In this document: positions 1-12,126 of the stretch, piece after piece
Numbering within the stretch: the first letter of the stretch is position 1
Layout of the letters: each line of letters opens with the position of its first letter
Assembly: GCA_005784505.1 (NCBI GenBank)
Contig: VCAZ01000137.1
Span: 1-64,000 of the forward strand
Direction of reading: 5' to 3'
DNA from: Bagarius yarrelli
Taxonomy: Eukaryota; Chordata; Actinopteri; Siluriformes; Sisoridae
Length of the DNA stretch: 64,000 nt
Notes under the pieces: generated by a model
What the model saw: only the letters and a program-made list of their open reading frames with translations
Told to the model about the DNA's origin: nothing
Databases searched by the model: none
Position numbers and translations under genes: made by a program

Positions 1-280
1 CTCTTCAGTCTGGAGCCAATAATGTTAGACACCAAAAACAGTTTACAGTTTATTTATTAAATGTTATATAGTTATGATTAATGTTCCTGATGGTAGGAAC
101 TGGTGGACCCTAATGTGGTCACTCAGTGTTTTAGTTCATTCTTTTTATTGTTTGATGTCGCGTGTGTTTTAGAGTCGTCACAGTATAAAAGAGTGTTTAC
201 TGAAGTTACTGTTTTATATTAGTATTGTTATTTTTTTTCCTCTGTATTCCTACTTAAACATACTTAAAGTGCTCAATCTG
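1..280. other. Upstream sequence, no recognised feature
   Basis: AT-rich, no coding exon or recognised repeat. The CAGTATAAAAGAG at 180-192 resembles a TATA box but has no supporting context. Confidence 0.5.
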
Positions 281-284
281 GTCC

Positions 285-735
285 CGTATCCATGATAGAA
301 GTACTGTAGGAATACTGTAACCATGACATCATCTTTCAGACTCTTTGACTCCTGTAGTGGAAACACACACACACACACACACATACATACACAGACACAC
401 ACCGAGATTATTTCAGGTTTTCACTCTGTTTCAATCCAGACTTTTTTTCCGTAGTACATAAACACTCTGATGTGGTATCCGGTCTGTGTGAACAGGGCGT
501 TCAGATGTACGCAAAATAAATATCTTGACTGGCAGGTAGGAAAACCTGTCATAATGCTCGGATAGAATATTTTCATTGGACAAATATTACTTGGTCATAA
601 ACCTTCCACAGGTTATATAAATACATATAAATACATTTACACTGATTAATCTAATGACTGCTATCGAGATGTGAAGAGACTTTTAATCAGCAGAACCAAA
701 AAATATGTCTGAAGACAATCACCTGTTAGGGTACC
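285..735 (+). repeat. Dispersed repeat X, copy 1
   Basis: Contains ATACTGTAACCATGACATCA, a (CA)n tract at about 361-401, ACACCGAGATTA, GACTGGCAGGTAGGAAAA and AAGAGACTTTTAATCAGC in order. The same ordered landmarks occur at 39105-39640 and, for the right part, at 61640-62035. No coding capacity; class unknown. Confidence 0.75.
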
Positions 736-885
736 TAAAGGTTCTTTTTCTGACCATGGGCATGGTCCTTATTTTTCATTGACTGCATGGCGGTATCTGT
801 ACCTGTTTTATGATCTTGGCAGCTTTATATTTCATCCTGGTTGATTATTGGTAGATTTCAGAAAAAATTTATAGCACTAAACACT

Positions 886-1235
886 GAAATCTTCTTCTTC
901 TCCTTTCGGCTGTTCCTTTTAGGGGTCGCCACAGCGAATCATCTGTCTCCACCCAACCCTATTCTCTACATCCTCTTCACTCACACACACTAACTTCATG
1001 TCCTCCATTATCGCTTCCATATACCTCCTCTTTGGTCTTCCTCTTCACCTTCTGCCTGGTAGCTTCATTTCTAACATCCTCCTACTAATATATTCACTAT
1101 CTCTCCTCTGTACATGTCCAAACCACCTCAATTTGTCTTCCCTGACTTTCTCCCCAAAACATCTAACATGAGCCGTCCCCCTGATTAATTCCTAATCCTG
1201 TCCAACCTCGTCACTCCCAAAGAAAACCTAAACAC
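886..1235 (-). mobile_element. 3' end of an RTE-like LINE, antisense
   Basis: Read on the minus strand this gives [32 protein letters not shown] and a terminal RCGDP, the C-terminal signature of a fish non-LTR retrotransposon ORF2, with in-frame stops. The same element occurs at 35750-36100. The clade assignment (RTE-like) is from memory and tentative. Confidence 0.8.
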
Positions 1236-1264
1236 TGAAATATTAATAGAAAATGTCTCCCACT

Positions 1265-1472
1265 ACCAGAATTGCAACATGACAATGACCCAAAAAATAC
1301 CAGTAAATCCACCAACAACTGGCTGAAAACTAAGGAATGGAGATCTGAACCCCATTGAGATGCTCTGGGGGTGGACTTGAAACGGGCTGTACATGCAAAA
1401 AACCCTTCAAACATCTTACAGCTGAAAGAATTCTGCATTGAGGAGTGGGGCAATTTTTCCTGAGACAGGTGG
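1265..1472 (+). pseudogene. Tc1/mariner transposase relic
   Basis: Frame fragments read DNDPKNTSKSTNNWLK and, after a frameshift near 1341, DLNPIEMLWG, then LKRAVHAKNPSN and LKEFCIEEWG. These are the second and third catalytic-aspartate/glutamate regions of a Tc1-family DDE transposase. A frameshift makes it non-functional. No terminal inverted repeats are seen close by. Confidence 0.8.
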
Positions 1473-1618
1473 CCAAAGGGGGTAACCCTAGCTATAAGGG
1501 GTAGGGTGACCTAACTTTTTCAAAATAAGCTGATTGAGTTTGGTTGTAAACATCGTGCATACCTATATTTAGTCTGGAGCCGTCTACTAAGAAATGCTGA
1601 CAAATGGAAGGAAGGAGG

Positions 1619-1879
1619 GGGAAGAGAGAGAGAGGGTGAGTGTGTGGAAGAGCGAGAGAGAGAGAGAGTAAGAGAGAGTGAGGCAGGGAGAGAGAGAGAT
1701 AGAGAGAGAGTGTGTGTGAGAGAGAGAGAGAGAGCGAGAGAAAGCTGCTGCAGTTTCATCTCTAGAGTTGATGCTGAGACTGCGTGACTGACTGTTGAGT
1801 GCCGATAGTGAGAACGAGAGAGAGAGGGTGAGTGTGTGTGGGAGAGCGAGAGAGAGAGAGAGAGAGAGACAGAGAGAGG
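1619..1879. repeat. (GA)n-rich tract upstream of ank1 exon 1
   Basis: Interrupted GA/GAGA microsatellite. A block of about 45 bp (GA runs, then GGGTGAGTGTGTG, then GAGCGAGAGA) appears at about 1625-1668 and again at about 1815-1860, so the tract has also duplicated. Long open frames on both strands are a consequence of the dinucleotide repeat, not genes. Confidence 0.9.
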
Positions 1880-2116
1880 AGGGGGAGGGAGAATGCTTCG
1901 GTGCGGATGAGAGGCAGGAGGCGGTGGCAACGGCAGCATCAGCAGCAGCTCTCTTTTTTTCTGGCGTGCTACCTGGGACCAGCCACTTTGCAAGGCGCTC
2001 CCTCTCAGGGGCTTTAGCGCCACGATCTTTCCCGCACTGGCATCTGCAGGACCTGGTGCAGGCGCTGGCCCAAGGACAAGCACGAGGACACTGAGGCATC
2101 CGGGCGCAGCGGCACC
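1880..2116 (+). promoter_or_regulatory. ank1: Probable 5' leader/proximal promoter of ank1 with two uORFs
   Basis: The interval between the (GA)n tract and the ATG is GC-richer than its surroundings. It contains two upstream ATGs: 1893 (5 codons, stop TGA at 1908) and 1907 (36 codons, stop TAG at 2015). If transcription starts upstream of 1893 both would be in the mRNA. The transcription start itself is not visible and no TATA box is convincing. Confidence 0.5.
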
Positions 2117-2242
2117 ATGGCGCAAGCCGCCAAGCAACTCCGCAAGAACAAGGACCTAGCTGAGGCTGCGGCCCAGGAGCAGAGGGAGAAAGAGGAGGAG
2201 AAGATCAAGAAGAGGAACCGTTCGAGGGACCGCAGACGCAAG
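2117..2242 (+). CDS. ank1: ank1 exon 1, brain-type N-terminus
   Basis: Encodes residues 1-42, beginning [14 protein letters not shown] and ending in a basic run ([10 protein letters not shown]). As I recall it, this matches the alternative N-terminus of mammalian brain-type ANK1, and it resembles the ANK3 start. The ATG sits in a good Kozak context (A at -3, G at +4). The donor is AAG|GTAAAG and intron 1 is phase 0. The segment is rich in K, R, E and Q and is probably disordered or helical; it lies outside the ANK solenoid. Confidence 0.93.
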
Positions 2243-3262
2243 GTAAAGAACCTTCATGTCTTCCTCTTTTCTATCTGTGAAATCTGAGAATGGCTCAGTA
2301 CAGACGCATTAACCAGACACGCGCAGACTGGTTGGTGGACGGTGCTGCAGCTGCATTAGTCCAGGATTCATTCAGCCAGGAGAAGCAGGAGGAGATGCAG
2401 GAGGAGGAGGGGATCAGTGGGGAGTTGGAGATGATTGGTTAAGTAAGCTCTCGGCTCTTTTGCGAATATGAGAGCATGCTTTATGCTTTTAAAGCTGATG
2501 TCATTAACATTCGAGGCTGCAGTCTGAGCAATGCGCCCTGCGCGTCTGCTTCTGTTTGCATGCTTTATGTATTCAGCTGCTCTAAAGGCAACAGGAAACC
2601 TTCGACATGCTCTATTGTCTTGGTTATCCTCTTTCACTATGGGATATTTCAGCAGTTGCCACCAGCTCTGCATATATATAAATATATGTGTGTGTGTGTG
2701 TGTGTGAGTGATCTTCTACCTGCTGCTCTTTGTATTCAGGTCTAGTGCTGCACAAACCTCCAGAGACTTCTTTTGCTTTCATATTAAAGCTTTTGCACGG
2801 TAACAGAGCAGATCCTGTTCAGCTCCTGTACTATACTAGCGAGACGAAACCTGGTGTTTCAGGTGTGTGTGTGTGTGTGTGTGTGACTCGAGCAATAAAT
2901 CTACGGCGACTGTTACTCTTTGACTAGATTGATCTGTCAGGCTAGCATTTATCACCCCGGTACTCCACTACACGAGCAGACAGAGCTCTGAGCGTGGGGT
3001 GGAGTGGGATGGGGTGGGCGAAGAATGACACTGCTGAACTAATTAACAGTCTCACACACATGCAGGCACTTAACACACATGGAAAAGAAATCAAAGTAAC
3101 ACAGCAAAAAGGTGGACTTTTTTTTATCATTAGTATGACAACGGATAAAACCTTGATTAGCATTCGGTTATTAGCATATCTAACGATGCTTCTATTCTCA
3201 TGGTGCATTAAGCACATGCATGAATTTTAAATGGATGCATTTCCGACCACTGTTATGGTCCC

Positions 3263-3302
<40 letters not shown>

Positions 3303-6300
3303 CACCATCTGAGAACAATACCAGTTTGTGCCAAGCTTGTGAAAATCATATAAATGCTTAGCACAGTGTGAGGAACGAGAATGTAGGATCCAAGATGGCC
3401 GCTACTACAATGTTGAGCTACGCAACAGGGTGTCATGCTGTGCTATAGCACATACCAGCAGATCTGTTTGAGCCATAAAACAGCTGAGATACATTAAGAT
3501 GTTGAATTAAAGTGCTATAAGTGAATTAAACTACAGACACCAAATCTGATTAAACCCTCCATGTAGGATCAAAAGCAAAACGGTGTACATTCAATTTTAG
3601 AGACGTTTTTAATCATTATTATTACAACCAAAAAACAGATCGACAATTACAGCATATTCTGCGCTAATGTTACTATAACTAAGCTTAACATTTAATCTTA
3701 CACGTACAAATCAATGCGCTAAACACAGAATGATGTCAATGCAACGCAACCAATTAGAGATACAAAATTAAGCACAAAAATTGTGGTTTCTCATTTTTAT
3801 TTCATTAAAAATCACGAAATGTGAAATGTTTAATTCACTTAAATAATTTTCTATTTATATTAAATGAATTTGGAAATGTGTAAGATGGACAACAACATTA
3901 TTGGTGGTGGTGTTAAAGGGGCGCGAGTGGCTATCTTAACATCGGTCAGTACTTGATGATTTTTAACCTTAATTACATTAATGCAACACTAAAGTTTGCA
4001 AATATAAAAACATATTTGCTACTTCAAAAATTACACAAAATGAGAAAAATCTGCAAAAATGAATTTATGTGCATTCGACAACAAGAAAACAATTTAAAAC
4101 ATCATAAAAAAATTAACAGTTTTTTTTTTTCTTTTTGCTTAGAAATAATGTAAAGCAACGGTTCCCAACCCACAAGGTGGCCTCAGCTCACGGTCATGTT
4201 GCATTAGCTAATTTTACCCATGATTCCCTGGTTGACCAAAAAATGGACAAATTTGTAGTTTGTGCTCTACAAAAACGAGCGATTGTCACTGATTCTCCTT
4301 CAGCAGCTGATAGTAATGACCAAGACATACCAGACATACCTCACCCTGCAGGTGAGGAAGAGCCCACCAATTCGGGTCGCAGTGCAGCAATACTGGAAAC
4401 ACCAAATGCAGGAAATAGCAAAAGCGATAATATCATTAAATGTGAAGGGGGACCCCACTGATGTAAAAGAGCCAACAAACATCAGTTCTGTTACATAATA
4501 TTAGATATAAGTTAATTGATTGGCTTCTGTCACGAGGCGTAAGATTGGTTTGGATGCAAGTGCAGTTATTTATTTACAGTGACAAATAACACGTAAAACA
4601 CCGAACCCCCAAAAAATCCGCTGAAAACTAAACCATTACTGATGCTAAGGTAAGTAATAAAACAGGAAACTTGCAACACATAAGCTGAAAACATAGACAT
4701 AGACATAGACCAGAACCAACCATGTTGCCCCTATGGTCAATTTCGAGGAGGTTCAAGGATAAACTGGGACTCATTCTGCTCCGCTGATCCAAGACTACGG
4801 TTTACATTACATGTAAAATCATTAAAATATGCTGTAAGTAACAATAACATGCGGTGTCTCCCAGATGAGGACGGGTTCCCAATTAGTCTGGTTCCTCTCA
4901 AAGTTTCTTCCTGCCACAGTCTCCTGTGGTTTGTTTATTAGGGACAAACTTAGACTTTTCACTGTTACTGCATTCTGTGTAAAGCTGCTGTGAGACAATG
5001 ATTAACACATGCTGGAACCCACAGGGGTTTAAATACACAAATTAATTAGAAGAAACAATCAACTAAACAAGAAACACCTGAACACAATAAGAAAACAATC
5101 AGTAGAAAGGTGGTGGCTTATTGGTAAAGGTGTTGGACTGATACCAAAAAGCCTAGGGTTCGATTCCCAATACTACCAAGCCACCACTGTGGGCCCCTGA
5201 GTAAGGCTCCTTAACCCGCAATTGTTCAGTTGTATAAAAAAGTGAGAGAAATTAAACCTTTGGGGAAGTGGTGGCTCAGTGGTTAAGGTGTTGGACTGAT
5301 ACCAGCAAGACCGGGGTTTGATTCCCTGCACCATCAAGCCACTGCTGTGGGCCCCTGATCAAGGCCCTTAACCTCCAATTTCTCAGCTGTATAAAGAGAT
5401 AAATGTAAGTCGCTCTGGATAAGGACGTCTGCCTTATGCTGTAAATGTAAATGTAATCAATCAACCAATGACAAGACAGGAGACTCACATGACAATACAC
5501 AGAAGCACATGAAGCACATGGTGTAAAAACACAGAAAGTCTCTCAGTTGCCCTCTGGTGGCCTGGCAGGGTAACGCATTCAGCAAGCCTAACCGAGTCTT
5601 GACAATTATCATATTTGAATATAATATTATTGTAACTGAACTTTATATTAACAGGGTCTGATTCCCATCACCACTCTTTGCTTTGGTGGTTTTCTTGGGT
5701 TCTCTCATTTGTTTTCCTCCAATACTTATTAATTTGTGTTAAATGTGAATACAGTGAATTATAAATTAGTGTTTTAAACACTCGCTGTAAGTAATGTCAC
5801 TCTTTCCATCCTGTTTATTGTAAACGCTGCTTTACTACATTCGTCTTATTGTGAGTTTTCGGTTGTGAAGCTAAAGAGTTGTGCTTGTTGTGAGTACCAT
5901 CATAACTGTAACATTGGTAAATGTGTATATAAGCTAAAAAAAAATGTATATTTTATTATTTTTTTAACATATTTAGTAACTTTAAGGTTTGTTTTAGCTA
6001 CAGTTATTTACGCTTACTGATAAATGGAAAATTCATTTTAATGCAAGAATAATAATCATTGTTTATCTTATTGTTTTAATGATAAGGGTAAATTATCTAG
6101 CAAGATTAACTAAAATGTTCAAAAATTCTTCATAAAATTACTGTCTTAAATTTAATTTTAAATCTATATTAACTGTATAATACATTTAAAATATAACATT
6201 AATTGGGTTTGTTGTAAAGCAGAAGTCGAAGAAGAATCCATTTCTTTTGGCTTTAATAAATCAAAGAAGTGCAGTTCATAAATGTAGTCAGTAAGGCAGT

Positions 6301-6488
6301 GAAGTCAGAAACCAGAAAGACAAGCAGGTAAACAAAACGCTTGGTAAGTCAAAATACTACTCAAACAATACTTCGCAAAGCATGGTAGCTTATATAGCAG
6401 CTAACCCGGAAATGGTTTGCTGACTGTAGTACTCGGGAGATGGTGCCCTCTGTTGGCAGGAGGACGGAATCGTTATAGTTATATAATG

Positions 6489-6554
<66 letters not shown>

Positions 6555-6612
6555 TACTATATATAATATATATATATTATATATATATATTATATATAGT
6601 ATATAAAACTAT

Positions 6613-6668
<56 letters not shown>

Positions 6669-9600
6669 TATATTTATATATATATATAGTCTTATAAATA
6701 ATGATTTTTTTCCAGCACCGAAAAGTCTCTGCAGGTCTTTTAAATCACTCTAATCCTAAAATTAGTGTTCTGCTGTAGAAGATGTCAGTGCAGCCAGGCG
6801 TGTCCTGTACAGAGAGAATAGAACCAAACACAGATAAACGAATGCTTGCTTCGATTATTTTATTTGAAACCCGTTGTTTTCCGGCCAAGATTTTGTTTTT
6901 AGTTCTCAGTAATGAAATTTACATTTAAAACTCTAATTTTTTAAATCTAAATTTCAAATCTCAGCCATTACCACAGCATGTACCAGGTTAAATATATAAA
7001 ATAAAGTAGTATATTAACTTATCTTATTGTTTACTACGGCACTGTAAGATTTGAAGAAGAAGAAGAAGAAGAAGTAGTTTATTTATATAGCATCTTTTCA
7101 TTGCTTGTGGTGCTTTACATAGTACATACCAATATAGACAGTACAACACACAAGACTAAGGAAGCCACATTCTCCAAAATACATATATTATACAGATACG
7201 TTTTATCTGAGACTTAGAAGTGGACAAAGATGGTATATTCCGAAGTGAAAGTGGTAGTGCACTTCTTAATTTAGAACTATTAACAGCAAAAGATCTACCC
7301 CCCCCTACAGTGGACATCCAATAAGGGGAGTGGTGGTTTAAATTGTTGAGGTGCTGAGTTGTTGCTTGGAAGACAAGGATGACCTGGGTTCAAGCCCCAC
7401 CGCTACCAATCAGCCACTGTGGGTCCTTAAGAAAGACCCTTAACCATTCCTGCTCCAGGGGTGCTGTGTCATAGCTGAGACTTTGCCCTGACCCCCAACT
7501 TACTAAGATGGGATGTATGAAAAAAAACTAATTTATTAGATGGCTCAAATGGTTAGGGCGCTGAGGTGTTGATCTGAAAACCATGAAGATCTGGGTTCAA
7601 GCCCCGCCTGGGGTTTTTGTTTCGTGTCTTACGTTCATGTCGTAAGTTTTATTATGTTGTGTTATCTTGTTTATTTTTAGTTCTGTCTTGTCAGTGGTTT
7701 ATTTTGGTCATGTGTTCCTTATTGTATTCAGGTGTTTCTTGTTTAGTTGATTAGTTCCCTCCATTAGTATGTGTATTTATACCCCTGTGTTTCAGCTTTT
7801 CTTGGTCTTTGTTGCTTTGTTGCTTGTCACGGTTGGTGTTCCGTTCCCGTTCCGTTAGATTAGTTTGATATTTTCCATGTTTTTCGATTTGTTCGTTTTT
7901 TCATTGGTTATTTCTAGAACAAACTGCACTTTTATTCCAAGCTAATCAATCTTACGACTCGTGACAGACGCCCTCATTAATACTCCTATAGCAGCTTAGC
8001 ATTTTATTCCTTACTTTCTTAATTCACAATCCACTTTGAAACTTACTGTAATTTATCGCCCAAGTCTACTTTTTAAAGGTTCTAGCTAAACCTGTAGTGT
8101 TTCTGTCCATGTCCATGTCCTAAACCTGACAAACAAATTTAAGGGCATTTCAAGAGCAAATGAGTGACATTTAAATCTACAGCTAAAATTTTTTATTTCT
8201 ATCTCTGACCAAACCCCAATCCCATAAAAAATCTAACAATTTCACTCATTATAATTTATTGTTTTAGATTAGACCATGTTAATAAAAATAGAGATCATTA
8301 AAAAACGGCCATGAACTAAAATAGGTTCTATAGTGAGTCACTACTGGGATCCTTTTTTGTCCCCAAGCTACAGAATCTTGGCTGTAATTGGATAAAACTC
8401 GCTTTACTGTCATGCCGACCGAAAACCCTTTCATGTACACACACTTCTGTTTGCCGGTTTATGATGGAAAGCCTTCAAAGCCTGTAACATGTTCAGGTCT
8501 CTACGGATGAATTTACACCATGTTTTATGTGGTTGTGTTTCCACTCCATCTCCAATGACATGCTGTATTTTACTGTTCACCTGCTGGCACTGACCGTCAC
8601 CTCATCAATAAAGACAAACGAGACAGTTCTACCAGCTGACAGAGACCCCAGCTATACGTGTCAGAGGTGAAGGACTCTGATCTGATCTGAATAAGAATAA
8701 GGTTCAATGTCTTCCTATTCGTCACTCTAAACCCTGTGTTGTGTTTTTTCATAAATATGGTTTTTAAATAAAGAATACTTTACTGTATAGTTTTTTTACT
8801 TAATTAACACTTTTAAAAGCCTGATAATTAGTAGTGGTGGGAAATAATAGATTCATCGATGCATCGCAATTCTTTCACTAATGATTCTGAATTGATTGTC
8901 AAACGTTTAGAATTGATTGCGAATTTTAATTAGATCGCGACAGTGTGGGTCTGTACGTACACGAACAAGAAACGGAAACTATTGAGAATCGATTCAGAAT
9001 CATTAGAGAAAGAATCACGTTTATAAGAGTCAGACTGTGTGCAAAGTTTGTGGCACCAAAGTCGGATATTTCAGGATCACGACTTACATAAAGAAACATA
9101 TCATGCGATTGCACTCAGAGCTGCAAAAACAAACTTCTACTCCGGTCGCATCCACTACCAGTTTCACTCAAACGACCTCCGAGCAAGTAGCGCTAGAGAT
9201 TCTAAAGAAAAGCTGAAGTGAATCACTCTGTTGACTTTTATTGGCAAGGATTTGTGTCGGTTCTCCGTGGTGGATAACACAGGGTTTCACACATCGTTAC
9301 AGGTGCTTGAGTGGAGGTACAGTGTGTCCTTACAGCGTTATTTAAGTGTTCTTTATAAACGTTATAATAATCTGATGTTTCCATGTTTCATCAGAGTCTC
9401 AGCTCATCCTGAACACTGAACTTTATTCATCAAAGAACATTTATAAAAACCGAATCATCTTTTTTAACATGGATGATGATGTCATACAGAAATTCCAACT
9501 AACAAAAAACATAGAAACTCCAATTCTGGGTAAAAAGATGTAAAAACGTATTTATACAGTGGAGGAATTAGAAAAAAAGTGTAGATTAAGAATCGATTTG

Positions 9601-12091
9601 GAATCAGATCGTTAATCCCAGAATTGGAATCGGATCCATCAGAATCATGTGATTGTACACAAGCTATTGGATGTGTGTTGCCTCTTTGGTTTAATAAACA
9701 TTATAACATTATGTATAACAAAAAACATTATAATATCATTTATGTGTGTTAAGTCACAGAATTTAAAGAAAGTAGTTACTGCAGTACGAAACTGAGTAAA
9801 GTGCTTCATGTAGCCACCAGACTATTAACCCGAACCCAGCCGGGGTTCGAATTTGGTCAGATTAGACAAATGTTACAACCCTAAAAGATTTCTTTAATCC
9901 TGTACTAAAATCTGGCAGCCGATTAATGACTATTGGAATCAGTTTTGAATTGAATTAACGCAACAACTTTACACCATTAGTAGAAAATGTTAATCTTCTT
10001 GTTGAAACTTACGTCATGAGCAAAATAAACGCTGCAGATTTTTGTTTGTTGCTAGCTACCCTTTAACATGTTTAACTTCGTTTGTGTGTGTGTGTTTGAT
10101 GCGTTTTGACTGTCGTACAGGCTGACATTATGACAAAGGGATCTTGTTTGTACAGTTTGACAAGCAACAGCCATTAAAACTGGTAGAATGTAAACCCGGC
10201 TTAAGAGGAAAGCAAACAATTGGATAGGATGTGTTTGTATGCTTTAGTATCAGGATTTACCTGCATACAGACTAGGAGGACCAGCACAAACCGGTTCCAG
10301 CATTATATCGTGCTTATAACACCCTGCACACTGTGACACTACATACTGTATTTAGTACAGTATATACATGGAGTATGAAATAAAAAAACACTTCTTTTAC
10401 ATTTTTAACGAGTTTATGTGTTTTTAAAATTCTAATTTTATTTGTCTCGTACGTGATTACACACAATACAACATCTAGAGAAATTTGTTTCTTTGCATAT
10501 CCCACCTTAGAATGTTGGGGTTAAATAGCAGCATCAGCATCAGCTATGATAGCGCCCCTGGAGCAGAAAGGGTTAAGGGTCTTGCTAAAGGGCCCAATGG
10601 TGGCTGACTTGATAGTGGTGGGGCTTGAACCAAATCAACAACTCAGTGCCTTAACCATTGACCACCACTGCCCCGTATAGCTGAATACGTACATTTACAG
10701 CATTTTGGCAGACGTTCTTATCCAGAGTGACTTACATTTATCTCTTTTATACAACTGAGCAATTGGGAGTTAAGGGCTTTGCTTAGGGGTCCAGCAAAGG
10801 TGGCTTGGTGGTGCTGGGAATCGAACCCTGGTAACACCACTTCCCCTTTACAAAGAACAACATATAATACTTACAGCCATTACACATAAATTCACATTTA
10901 TGACATTTAGCAGACTTCCTTTTATAGAGTGACTTAAATTTATCTGTTCTTTTTAACACATTTGAGCGATTGGGGGTTAAGGGTCTTGCTCAGGGGCCCA
11001 GAAGTGGTAACTTGCTGGGAATCCCAGATCTTAGCAGTCCAACACCTTTATCACTGTGCTACCACTTCCCTTTTCCCATAAACACTTCCCACGCAAAAAA
11101 AAAATCCTGACCCACTGCCTACTGCCAGTTTTTTATTCTAACACCTCTTTCACGCTGGTCTGGCTGCCGTATGTGAAAGCGCACCATGCTTCAGCTTCCT
11201 AAGACCAAATCTCATCAGAAGCAGTACATCATCCATTCATTATTAACCTACTCTAGAATTTAAACGTTCTTCCTTCTTTATCCGCCTGTTTACAGACCAG
11301 AACCAGAACCAGCAGGATGGATATTTCCTAAGTGTAGTGTGGTGATCCACAGCTCTGGTCAGCTTCTAATAGTGTTTAGGCAGAAGAGAAGGACTTACTG
11401 ACCCTGACTGCACACCACTGATTAATAGATCTTCAGAGCAGATATAGAGAAGATGAGGTCTGAGTCTGAGGTTAACCAAGTATACAGAATAAAGATGTCC
11501 GCTGTGGTAATTTAATGTGGTGACCACACTGTTCATCAGGATTGTTGTTCTGTCATGCTTTAAATCAGCAGTGTGATAGAAAGATTTCACAGAAAGATAA
11601 GTTCCACGAAAGGTACCATTCGCTTGCTGGTGTAGTTCGTGACACCAAACTGGAATCAAAGAACTAGTGTCTAAAATCTGCCATGGCCCTTACTAATATA
11701 GCATTAAAATTCTCTATTTATAGGGTCGATTTTAATGCCAACAATTCATTAATGTTGATTACTCATCATTAGTTAATCATCAGCACAGAATCATTCTAAA
11801 CACCGGGTAAACAGAAATACTGCTCTACGAGGGGTTAATATTTACTCCTGCCTGTTAATGATCTAGTGATTCAAACTGAACAGCTCTGATTGGATGAATA
11901 CAGCATCAGACTGATTTAAATAACAGCTTGTCACACACTTCAGCATCAGTAAGGAGGGTAAATCCCTGTCGTTCTGTTATCCCAAACATGTATCGTTCCC
12001 TGAAAAGAGTTTTAAAGTTAACCAGGCATTGCTTAAAGGGTGAAAAGCAGGAAGGGGACAACCTGAACAGGTTGCCAGTTCATCACAGGGC

Positions 12092-12126
<35 letters not shown>

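Larger units (their letters stand above)
4529..5607 (-). repeat. LTR-like dispersed element with nested SINEs, copy 1
   Basis: Starts TGTCACGAGGCGTAAG and ends CGAGTCTTGACA (TG...CA termini). On the minus strand it shares CAGGTGTTTCTTGTTTAGTT, ACCCCTGTG and ACTGCACTT...CTTACG-CTCGTGACA with 7612-7970. Two SINEs lie inside it. Looks like a solo LTR enlarged by insertions; no internal retroelement genes are present, and no target duplication was confirmed. Confidence 0.55.

Noticed and set aside
180..192. CAGTATAAAAGAG as a TATA box for ank1
   Set aside because: It is 1.9 kb upstream of the ATG with repeats between and nothing else promoter-like beside it.
1520..2137. Minus-strand 205-codon Ser/Leu-rich frame
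   Set aside because: Produced by the (GA)n tract read as CT; overlaps the ank1 leader and start.
2378..2443. Purine-rich segment after exon 1 with a downstream GTAAGC as a cassette exon
   Set aside because: It contains TAA directly before the GTAAGC and has no convincing pyrimidine tract or similarity.
4135..4498. Two overlapping open frames as a small gene
   Set aside because: They lie in a hAT-like MITE that recurs inverted at 44467-44854.
5262..5340. tRNA gene-like A and B boxes here and in many other SINE copies
   Set aside because: They are heads of dispersed repeats with a long 3' tail; no cloverleaf with an acceptor stem could be formed by eye.
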